From the NCBI GenBank assembly GCA_017548445.1, contig JAFYZZ010000095.1, forward strand, positions 1 through 39,390: a stretch of 39,390 nt of DNA, given 5' to 3'. Of the stretch, positions 34,201-39,390 are shown piece after piece (position 1 is the first letter of the stretch; the number at the start of each line of letters is the position of its first letter). The position numbers were made by a program, and so were the translations under genes. Below the pieces are notes generated by a model. The model was not told where the DNA came from, did not search any database, and saw only the letters and a list, made by a program, of their open reading frames with translations. This DNA comes from Bacteroidales bacterium. GTDB lineage: Bacteria > Bacteroidota > Bacteroidia > Bacteroidales > UBA932.

Positions 34201-34348
34201 ATCGGAAATGTGGCGTTCGCTGGGCGTTACGGTGTGCTGGGGTCTCTCGATCTCCACGCTCATCACCCTCGTGCTCATCCCCACGGTGTATTGCGCGTTT
34301 ACCAACAGGATGGAAAGAAGATCTGAAAAAAGGAGGAACCGGAAATGA
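31244..34348 (+). CDS. RND family efflux pump (AcrB/HAE1-like)
   Basis: The 1034-residue inner-membrane pump has 12 expected membrane helices and two large periplasmic loops. It shows the N-terminal SIYRSAVEHPVTTALIFIAL, the TM4 proton-relay stretch AIAIGMVVDDAIVVLENVST with the conserved Asp pair, and the second-half VIILIGIVVKNGIVLIDYTI. The substrate is not predictable (drug, bile salt or lipid). It is complete and coupled by ATGA to the adaptor before it and the PII-like protein after it. Confidence 0.96.
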   Translation: MSIYRSAVEHPVTTALIFIALAILGVFSLSRTSIAQFPEIDSNTIMVMSSYQGANAQDIETNLTKVLENALNGVEDLKELNSQSKENISLLTLTFNYGVDIEAATNSVRDKLDMVNAMLPDGVSNPVIFKFSASDMPIMMLSATAEESLAGLDKILDDKLSTPLARVTGVGTVSVSGAPSREIQVYCDPSRLQAYGLSISTIAAVISAENRNLPSGNIDIGSETYTLRVQKEFSDPSELLDIVVGAVNGKAVYLRDVATVSDGQQEREQESYTNGRRAARIIIQKQSDANTVNVIKGVKKQLAQIQETLPSDVKVTTIVDGSREIINTIRTLIETIIITFLVVMLVVFLFLGNWKSTFIIVLSIPLALLASLMYLYATGNTLNIISMSALAIAIGMVVDDAIVVLENVSTHIARGEKPKEAAVHGTGEVGISVIASTLTMLCVFLPLTMINGMAGIMFRQLGWIVSIIMIVSTTAALTFVPMLCSRWLKRETHHGKLYNAVFIPINKGIDKISRGYAHVIHWATKRRRLVILSFAAVFVLSLVLLLPGLKTEYFPRGDSERLTVTINLPMGTAQDVTRDLYERIYADITAAVPEIETINATFGQADTDNTFASMQSNGTHILSLNINIGTSSTRKRSSAEISDVLRGICASYPEIRRAMVSEGMMGPGGATTVEVEVYGYDFAETDRVAQELMQQMKKESSFTQVTLSREEYTPELRMDFDRTKLALNGLNSTTAASAFSAAMSGTVASLYREDGEEYNIRVRYAPQFRSSVEDMENIIVTTPAGASVKMKELGTVVEGLVPPTIERKDRSRLITVTGIVAKGAALSDAVASCNRIIGGMEIPTGLSTVIAGDYEDQQEMFGQMLLLIILMILLVYMVMASQFESLMAPFVIMFSVPFALVGVLLGLRINGLALGVMSIIGVIILIGIVVKNGIVLIDYTILCRERGMNIRDASTTAAKSRLRPILMTTLTTVLGMLPMAVGTGEGSEMWRSLGVTVCWGLSISTLITLVLIPTVYCAFTNRMERRSEKRRNRK

Positions 34349-34638
34349 AAGCGGTGTTCATCGCCTACAACCAGGCGTACAATGAAGAGATTGTTGAATT
34401 GCTCGCCGCCCACGGCCAGCGGGGTTTCACCAAGTGGGAGAACGTGGAAGGAAAGGGGAGCTTCAACGGCATCCCGCGCTTCGGCAGCCACGCGTGGCCG
34501 GAAATGAACCACGCCCTGCTGGTGATGTGCAAGGACGAGAAGGTGGAGCCGCTGCTCGCCGACCTCAAGGCCCGGGACGAGGCGGCGCCGGACCTGGGGC
34601 TCCGGGCTTTCGTGTGGGGTATTGAAACTTTCTATTAG
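34345..34638 (+). CDS. PG0541-family transporter-associated protein (PII-like)
   Basis: The 97-residue cytoplasmic protein has a ferredoxin-like PII fold: MKAVFIAYNQAYNEEIVELL, the loop HGQRGFTKWENVEGKGSFNG and a terminal LGLRAFVWGIETFY. Proteins of this type are found next to RND pumps in Bacteroidetes and are thought to regulate or sense the transporter. The ligand is unknown. The ATGA overlap at 34345-34348 makes it the last gene of the pump operon. A promoter and hairpin start immediately after its stop, so a separate transcript follows. Confidence 0.87.
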   Translation: MKAVFIAYNQAYNEEIVELLAAHGQRGFTKWENVEGKGSFNGIPRFGSHAWPEMNHALLVMCKDEKVEPLLADLKARDEAAPDLGLRAFVWGIETFY

Positions 34639-34644
34639 ATTTCT

Positions 34645-34652
34645 TATCTTTG
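34645..34652 (+). promoter_or_regulatory. -7 box of the thioredoxin gene
   Basis: TATCTTTG has a TTG 20 bases upstream (34622-34624), inside the end of the previous coding region. This is the best -33/-7 pair in the window. The start of transcription would fall at the base of the hairpin that follows. Confidence 0.6.
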
Positions 34653-34653
34653 T

Positions 34654-34690
34654 ACCTGCCTCCCGGCATTTCGGGAGGCGGGTAATTTTT
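34654..34690 (+). terminator. Rho-independent terminator of the RND operon, overlapping the trx leader
   Basis: A 12-base-pair stem (34654-34665 with 34672-34683, one T-G pair) with a GCATTT loop is followed by AATTTTTT. It ends the efflux operon, but it also lies just after the thioredoxin -7 box, so new transcripts would start at or inside its left arm. Confidence 0.7.
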
Positions 34691-34699
34691 TAGGGAAAT

Positions 34700-35014
34700 A
34701 TGTTAAAAGTAATCAGCGAAAACAATATTGGAGAGGTCCTGGCGTCGCCGGTGCCTGTCCTGATCGACTTCTGGGCTCCCTGGTGCGGCCCCTGCCGCAT
34801 CCTCTCGCCCACCGTGGACGACGTGGCCGTCGAACTGGAGGGCCGTGCCGTCGTGGCCAAATGCAACGTGGACGACTGTGAGGACATAGCCGTCAGGTAC
34901 GGCATCCGCAACATCCCCACGCTCCTGTATTTCAAGGGCGGGGAACTGGCGGACCGCACGGTCGGCGTCGTGTCGAAGCAGGAGATCGTCTCCCGTCTGG
35001 AAAATTTGATGTAA
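34700..35014 (+). CDS. trxA: Thioredoxin
   Basis: The 104-residue protein is a classical thioredoxin without a signal peptide: FWAPWCGPCRILSPTVDDVA with the active-site CGPC, the cis-Pro region IRNIPTLLYFKGGEL and the terminal helix VSKQEIVSRLENLM. It is a cytoplasmic thiol-disulfide reductant. It has its own promoter. The gene downstream (barrel protein) starts 19 bases later with no perfect -7 box, so it may be co-transcribed. Confidence 0.95.
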   Translation: MLKVISENNIGEVLASPVPVLIDFWAPWCGPCRILSPTVDDVAVELEGRAVVAKCNVDDCEDIAVRYGIRNIPTLLYFKGGELADRTVGVVSKQEIVSRLENLM

Positions 35015-35033
35015 CCTTATTAACTTTTTGAAT

Positions 35034-35660
35034 ATGAAGAAATTTATCGTTATTGTCGCTTCCCTGCTCCTTGCGGTGAGCGCTCACGCCCAGCTCGGTG
35101 TCGTGGCGGGCATCACCTCCTCCAAGACCAACCTCAAGGAGGCGAAGGAAGACATCAACAACATCAGCCTCTATCACGTGGGTCTGACCTACAAGATGGA
35201 TCTCGGCCTGCTGGCCATCCAGCCGTCCGTCATCTACAATATGAAGGGCGCCAAGTTCGAGGGACTTGCCAGTTCGCTCAACCTGGATAATTTCGAGTAC
35301 AAGACCGGCTTTGTCGAGATTCCCGTGCAGGTGCAGGCCGGAGTGGATCTCGGCCTGGCGCGCGTATACGGCTTCGTGGAGCCGTTCGTGGGCTATGCCA
35401 TCACCAACCAGGTGGCGTTCAGCCAGGGCGAGCCCAAGCAGGTGTGGGATAACGTCAAGAGCAAGATGGAGTACGGCGTGGGCCTGGGTGCCGGTGTCGA
35501 GCTCATCAAGCACGTGCAGGTTTCCCTGAAGTACTTCTGGAATATGGGTCCGGTCTACGGCCAGGGCGAAGGCTCCGACATTACGATCAAGGGTGTCGCT
35601 ACGGCTGTGGGCGAGAGGTCTTGCAACGGTATTTCCGCTTCCGTCGCCCTCCTCTTCTAA
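35034..35660 (+). CDS. Outer-membrane beta-barrel protein (PorT-like family)
   Basis: The 208-residue protein has a signal peptide (MKKFIVIVASLLLAVSAHAQ) and then strands with the PorT pattern: LGVVAGITSSKTNLKE, HVGLTYKMDLGLLAIQPSVI, FVEIPVQVQAGVDLGLARVY, YGVGLGAGVELIKHVQVSLK and a terminal GISASVALLF. It belongs to the same broad family as the protein at 7117 but is not a close copy. It should be a small outer-membrane barrel of unknown role. The ATG at 35034 directly starts the signal peptide. Confidence 0.85.
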   Translation: MKKFIVIVASLLLAVSAHAQLGVVAGITSSKTNLKEAKEDINNISLYHVGLTYKMDLGLLAIQPSVIYNMKGAKFEGLASSLNLDNFEYKTGFVEIPVQVQAGVDLGLARVYGFVEPFVGYAITNQVAFSQGEPKQVWDNVKSKMEYGVGLGAGVELIKHVQVSLKYFWNMGPVYGQGEGSDITIKGVATAVGERSCNGISASVALLF

Positions 35661-35666
35661 ATTCCT

Positions 35667-36197
35667 ATGTCGGACAAACGGGCGGTCATTTATTGCTCGT
35701 CCAGTCGCGACATCGATCCGGCCTATAACAAAGCTGCGCGGCAGATTGTCCGCGCAGCTTGTTTGGCAGGATACGATATCGTTTCTGGCGGGTCGTGGCG
35801 CGGTACGATGGGTCACGTCTGCGACGAGGCGCTGGAACACGGCGTCCGCGTGATCGGCGTGCTGCCCCGTTTTATGAAGGGCTTCGAGCATCCCCGGCTG
35901 ACGGAGTGCATCTGGACGGACCGGATGTCGGAGCGCAAGGACGCGATGCGCGAGGGGACGACCCTGGCCATCGCGCTTCCCGGGGGCATCGGCACCCTGG
36001 ACGAGGTGGCGGAGACCTATTGCCTGGCGAAGCTGGGCCGCTATCCCGGCAAGGTGGTGGTGTTCAATCCCGGCGGTTTCTATGACCCGTTCAAGCGGCA
36101 GCTGGACCTTTATGTGGAAAAGGGGATGATGGATGCCGGATCCCGTGCGATGATCCATTTCCCGGAAACGGTGGAAGAATTGGAAACCCTGTTGTGA
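35667..36197 (+). CDS. LOG family protein (Rossmann-fold phosphoribohydrolase-like)
   Basis: The 176-residue protein has the LOG/lysine-decarboxylase-like hallmark PGGIGTLDEV (PGGxGTxxE) and the earlier conserved MSERKDAM helix (R-K). It begins with AVIYCSSSRDIDPAYNKAAR. Enzymes of this group cleave nucleoside 5'-monophosphates such as cytokinin ribotides, and bacterial substrates vary. It is cytoplasmic. It is coupled to the downstream prenyl-transferase gene by GTGA. Confidence 0.88.
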   Translation: MSDKRAVIYCSSSRDIDPAYNKAARQIVRAACLAGYDIVSGGSWRGTMGHVCDEALEHGVRVIGVLPRFMKGFEHPRLTECIWTDRMSERKDAMREGTTLAIALPGGIGTLDEVAETYCLAKLGRYPGKVVVFNPGGFYDPFKRQLDLYVEKGMMDAGSRAMIHFPETVEELETLL

Positions 36198-37162
36198 GCA
36201 GGCAGGAGATCATAGCGTATCTCGGGACGGATTGGGACCGTATGCTGGCCCTGATCCGGGAAAGCCTGCATTCCGACGTGGAACTGCTGGCCGGGACCAA
36301 CGAACGCATCCTGTCGAATTCCGGCAAGTTGCTCCGGCCGCTCATCGCGCTGCTGGTGGCCCGCTCGCTGGGAACGCCCTCGGACGACAGCCACCGTTTC
36401 GCCACGGCCACGGAGCTCTTCCATAACGCCACGCTCCTGCACGACGATGTGGCGGACGAAAGCGCACAGCGGCGCGGCCGTCCGACCGTTTCGGCTTTGC
36501 TCGGTCCTTCCGCCGCCGTGCTGGTGGGGGACTTCTGGCTGGCCCGTGCGGTGAATCTGGTCGTAGACGCCACGCACCGCGACGAGGCCATCAGGCTGTT
36601 TTCCCGTACCCTTACGGAACTGGCGGAAGGGGAGATGCTCCAGATGGAGAAGGCTGCTTCGGCCGATACCGGGATGGAAGATTACCTGCGCATCGTCCAC
36701 TGCAAGACGGTGTCGCTGTTCTGCGCCGCGGCGGAAACGGCCGCCCTGTCCGTGGACGCGGGACCGCAGCTTCAGGCGGCCGCCCGCGCCTTTGCCGAGG
36801 CGTTCGGCACCGCCTTCCAGATCAAGGACGACATCCTGGATTATGTCGGTACCGACGCCCTGGGCAAGCCGCTGGGGGTGGACCTGAAAGAAGGGAAAAT
36901 CACGCTTCCGCTGCTGGGCGCCCTGGAAGGGTCCCCGCGCGAAGCTGAAATCCGGGCGATGGTACGTGAAATACCGGAGCACCCGGAGTTTTGTGAAGAA
37001 ATCCGCCGTTTCGTCCTCGAGCGGGACGGAACCGGCATTGCGGTCCGGTACCTGGGGCAGTGGGTGGACCGTGCGGTGGAGGCGCTGGAGGCCTTCCCCG
37101 ACGGCCCGGCCAGGGAGGCCCTCACCGAGCTCGCACGTTATAACGTTTGGAGAGAAGTATGA
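36194..37162 (+). CDS. Polyprenyl diphosphate synthase
   Basis: The 322-residue all-helical trans-prenyltransferase has both Asp-rich motifs: LLHDDVADES (DDxxD) near residue 80 and FQIKDDILDYVG near 215, with the allylic lysine SGKLLRPLIALLV. It builds the side chain of menaquinone or a similar isoprenoid by adding isopentenyl units. The start is GTG at 36194, overlapping the previous stop as GTGA, and the family alignment supports it (SRQEIIAYLGTDWDRMLALI). Its stop overlaps the holB start by ATGA. Confidence 0.92.
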   Translation: MSRQEIIAYLGTDWDRMLALIRESLHSDVELLAGTNERILSNSGKLLRPLIALLVARSLGTPSDDSHRFATATELFHNATLLHDDVADESAQRRGRPTVSALLGPSAAVLVGDFWLARAVNLVVDATHRDEAIRLFSRTLTELAEGEMLQMEKAASADTGMEDYLRIVHCKTVSLFCAAAETAALSVDAGPQLQAAARAFAEAFGTAFQIKDDILDYVGTDALGKPLGVDLKEGKITLPLLGALEGSPREAEIRAMVREIPEHPEFCEEIRRFVLERDGTGIAVRYLGQWVDRAVEALEAFPDGPAREALTELARYNVWREV

Positions 37163-38142
37163 CGTTCGCACAGCTGCAGGGCAACCGGGAAGTGATCCGG
37201 GCGCTGGTCGGGATGGTGGATTCCGGCCGGGTGCCGCACGCCATCCTCTTCCACGAAGACGACGGCGGCGGGGCTTTCCCGCTCGCGCTGGCCTTCCTGC
37301 AGTACCTGTACTGCCGGCAGCGCAGCGGCGGGGACTCCTGCGGTGCGTGCCCGTCCTGCGGCAAGATAGCCAAACTCATCCATCCGGACGTGCATTTCGT
37401 GTTCCCCACGGCCGCCGGGGCGCTGTCGGAACAGTATATGGAACCGCTGCGCCGCCTGGTCTCGGCGAATCCCCGCTTCCGCGAGGCCGACCTGCTGGAG
37501 GCGCTGGGCATCGAGGGCAAGATTCCGATGATTGCGGTGTCCGAAGCGCGCCGCCTGCTGGAAAAACTCTCGCTGAGCGCCCTGGAAGGCGGATACCGCT
37601 CGGTGGTGATCTACCTGCCGGAGCGGATGAACGCCGAAGCGGCGAACCGCCTGCTGAAGATGATCGAGGAGCCGCCCCTGCAGACGCAGTTCCTGCTCAT
37701 CACCCACCAGGCGGAAAAGGTGCTGACGACGATTTCGTCCCGTTGCCAGCGTATCCGCATCCAGCCGGAAGGCCGGGTCGCGGGAGCGGAGTTCGCCAGC
37801 GCGGACTTGCTGGACGACCTGATGGCGGCGCTGCTGTCGAAGGACCTTTCCGGGGCCCTCGACGTGGCGGACCGCATCGCATCCCTGCCTTCGCGTGAGA
37901 GCGCCAAGGCGTTCTGCGTCTATGCGGCGGACCGCTTGCGCCAGGTGTTCCTGGTCCAGCAGGGGGTCAGCCTGCCCGGGGACATTCCCCCGGAGGCCCG
38001 GGAATGGGCCGGGCGGTGCCGCAAGACCTTCCCGCGCCAGGCCCTGGAGGTCCTGGACCGCGCACAGACCCTGATTGGCCGCAACGTCAACCTGAAGATC
38101 CTCTTCACCGACCTGGCCGACCGAATGTATTTACTGATATGA
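37159..38142 (+). CDS. holB: DNA polymerase III delta' subunit
   Basis: The 327-residue clamp-loader subunit has VPHAILFHEDDGGGAFPLAL where a P-loop would lie, without the canonical GKT, as expected for delta' (no ATP binding). It then has a zinc-binding segment (YCRQRSGGDSCGACPSCGKI), EAANRLLKMIEEPPLQTQFL and the SRC motif ISSRCQRIRI. It works with the DnaX complex to load the beta clamp. It is coupled by ATGA to both neighbours; holB next to a PSP1/RicT gene is also the arrangement of Firmicutes. Confidence 0.92.
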   Translation: MTFAQLQGNREVIRALVGMVDSGRVPHAILFHEDDGGGAFPLALAFLQYLYCRQRSGGDSCGACPSCGKIAKLIHPDVHFVFPTAAGALSEQYMEPLRRLVSANPRFREADLLEALGIEGKIPMIAVSEARRLLEKLSLSALEGGYRSVVIYLPERMNAEAANRLLKMIEEPPLQTQFLLITHQAEKVLTTISSRCQRIRIQPEGRVAGAEFASADLLDDLMAALLSKDLSGALDVADRIASLPSRESAKAFCVYAADRLRQVFLVQQGVSLPGDIPPEAREWAGRCRKTFPRQALEVLDRAQTLIGRNVNLKILFTDLADRMYLLI

Positions 38143-39390
38143 CGACAAACGAATCCATCCAATACGATTGCTTCCGGGGCTGCGTGGTCACGCACGAGGA
38201 ACAGACGGGCGAGACCCGTTGCACCTACCGTGCCGGCTGCTGCAAGCTCGGGGATTACAACTGGCTGAAGGACGCCGCCGATGGAACTTTCCGGAACCTC
38301 TTCGAGGTGCGTTTCAAGAACACCCGGAAGGGTTTCTACATCAACGATTCTCCCCAGAACGTCCGGCTGGGCGACCTGGTGGTCGTGGAGGCCGTGACGG
38401 GGCAGGACCTCGGCATCGTGACGCTCGAGGGCCCTATCGTGGGGCGCCAGATGCGCAATCGCGGCATCGACCCGGAAACGGCCCAGCTGAGGAAAATCTA
38501 CCGCAAGGCCCGCCAGAGCGATATCGAGAAGTGGCAGGAAGCCATCGCCCGCGAGCAGGACACGATGATCAAGGCGCGCCGGATCGCGGCGGAAATGGGC
38601 CTGGAGATGAAGATTGGCGACGTGGAGTTCCAGGGCGACGGCTCGAAGGCCATCTTCTACTACATTGCCGACGGGCGCGTGGACTTCCGCCAGCTGATCA
38701 AGGTGTTCGCGGAGGAGTTCCGCATCCGCATCGAGATGAAGCAGATCGGCGCACGGCAGGAGGCCGGCCTCATCGGAGGCCTGGGCATCTGCGGCCGCGA
38801 GCTCTGCTGCGCCAACTATATCTCCTCTTTCCAGAGCATTTCCACCTCGGCCGCCCGCTGCCAGGACCTCTCACTGAATCCGCAGAAACTGGCCGGCCAG
38901 TGCGGCAAGCTGAAGTGCTGCCTCAATTACGAGGTGGCCAATTACCTGGACGCGCAGTCGCGGATCCCGAAGCTGAACGGTCCGCTGGAGTTCGAAGACG
39001 GCCTGGCGTACCTGCGCAAGACCGACATCCTGCGTGAGGTGATGTATTTCTCTTACGACAAGACTTCCGATGCGGAGCTGTACGCCCTGGATGCCGCCGA
39101 AGTGTGGGATATCCTGGATATGAACCGTGCAGGGCAGAAGCCCGAGTCGCTCCGCACCGAGCCGGAGCCGTATATGCCCGAGTTCGTGACGGCGGTGGGC
39201 GACGACAGCATCAGCCGTTTCGACGCCCCCAAGCGCAAGAAGTCCCGCGGCGGCAAGAACCGTGGCAAAGCGCGCGGCGCCCAGGGCGCACGGGACGAGA
39301 AACCCGTTGCGCAGAACGCCGGCGCCCGGCAGGACAAACCGGCCGGGGAACGGCAGGATCGGGGGCAGCGCGGCGGAGAACTGGAAACCC
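38139..39390 (+). CDS. ricT: PSP1-domain protein, RicT/YaaT-like (3' end beyond the window)
   Basis: The frame opens with ATGA overlapping holB and is still open at the last base, after 417 codons. PSP1 features are visible at about residues 150-270: AIFYYIADGRVDFRQLIKVF, the Cys motif GGLGICGRELCCANY and GQCGKLKCCLNYE. The N-terminus adds more Cys (YDCFRGC, RAGCC). RicT in Bacillus is part of an Fe-S-containing complex that aids RNase Y-dependent RNA processing. Beyond about residue 367 the sequence becomes a disordered, Lys/Arg/Gly-rich tail (KRKKSRGGKNRGKARGAQGA and onwards) not found in typical RicT, of a kind that often binds RNA. Confidence 0.88.
   Translation, partial: MTTNESIQYDCFRGCVVTHEEQTGETRCTYRAGCCKLGDYNWLKDAADGTFRNLFEVRFKNTRKGFYINDSPQNVRLGDLVVVEAVTGQDLGIVTLEGPIVGRQMRNRGIDPETAQLRKIYRKARQSDIEKWQEAIAREQDTMIKARRIAAEMGLEMKIGDVEFQGDGSKAIFYYIADGRVDFRQLIKVFAEEFRIRIEMKQIGARQEAGLIGGLGICGRELCCANYISSFQSISTSAARCQDLSLNPQKLAGQCGKLKCCLNYEVANYLDAQSRIPKLNGPLEFEDGLAYLRKTDILREVMYFSYDKTSDAELYALDAAEVWDILDMNRAGQKPESLRTEPEPYMPEFVTAVGDDSISRFDAPKRKKSRGGKNRGKARGAQGARDEKPVAQNAGARQDKPAGERQDRGQRGGELET

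Noticed and set aside
1..39390. CRISPR arrays, insertion sequences, prophage or integron features
   Set aside because: No regularly spaced direct repeats, transposase or integrase frames, or terminal inverted repeats were seen. The tRNA-Pro shows no duplicated 3' end that would suggest an attachment site.

Overview
The window is a stretch of chromosome from a member of the Bacteroidetes, most likely an uncultured, GC-rich (roughly 60% or more by eye) Bacteroidales. The evidence is the promoter style (repeated TAnnTTTG -7 boxes, almost no Shine-Dalgarno sequences) and the gene families: DUF4271-hemD-rnpA-yidD, DUF2723, PG0541-type transporter-associated protein, PSP1/RicT next to holB, a LolD-type ATPase and PorT-like barrels. 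Genes are extremely dense. Operon genes are mostly joined by 4-base ATGA/GTGA overlaps, convergent genes abut or share a palindromic stop, and no gap above about 120 bases lacks a gene or RNA. There is no CRISPR array, insertion sequence, prophage or rRNA.

Layout. 22-973 (minus): ECF sigma factor and a small membrane anti-sigma-like partner. 1048-3512 (plus): TPR protein and EnvC-like amidase activator. 3516-4166 (minus): phosphopantetheinyl transferase. 4246-6003 (plus): malate dehydrogenase, tRNA-Pro(TGG) and a LolD-type ATPase. 5996-7042 (minus): MutY, carrying what looks like an in-frame palindromic repeat. 7117-8584: small barrel protein, EF-hand/amphipathic-repeat protein and DUF456 protein. 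8581-17142 (minus): one apparent eight-gene operon, transketolase - LepA - HprK-like kinase - S26-like peptidase - PqqD-like protein - nucleotidyltransferase - ABC exporter - YqaA/DedA protein. 17206-19646 (minus): SUI1, DUF4271, HemD, RnpA, YidD. 19698-23695 (plus): DUF2723 protein and an RlmI-like methyltransferase. 23748-27826 (plus): Pgk and two unrecognised exported proteins. 27823-28704 (minus): Lgt. 28766-34638 (plus): complete RND efflux operon plus a PII-like partner. 34700-39390 (plus): thioredoxin, barrel protein, LOG-family protein, polyprenyl synthase, DNA polymerase III delta' and RicT, which runs off the end.

Three things stand out. (1) The middle five genes of the tkt operon are a RiPP-like toolkit: kinase, leader-peptidase-like enzyme, PqqD-type recognition protein, nucleotidyltransferase and ABC exporter. 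It has no precursor gene and is locked between housekeeping genes. (2) The tetranucleotide CATG is almost absent: my reading finds only three copies in 39,390 bases, where base composition predicts over a hundred. Codons before Met are shifted from C-ending to T- or G-ending. (3) MutY contains a GC-rich palindromic element translated in frame in its variable C-terminal linker. Several -7 boxes also sit so close to start codons that the mRNAs should be leaderless, and several divergent gene pairs have back-to-back -7 boxes only 11-14 bases apart.
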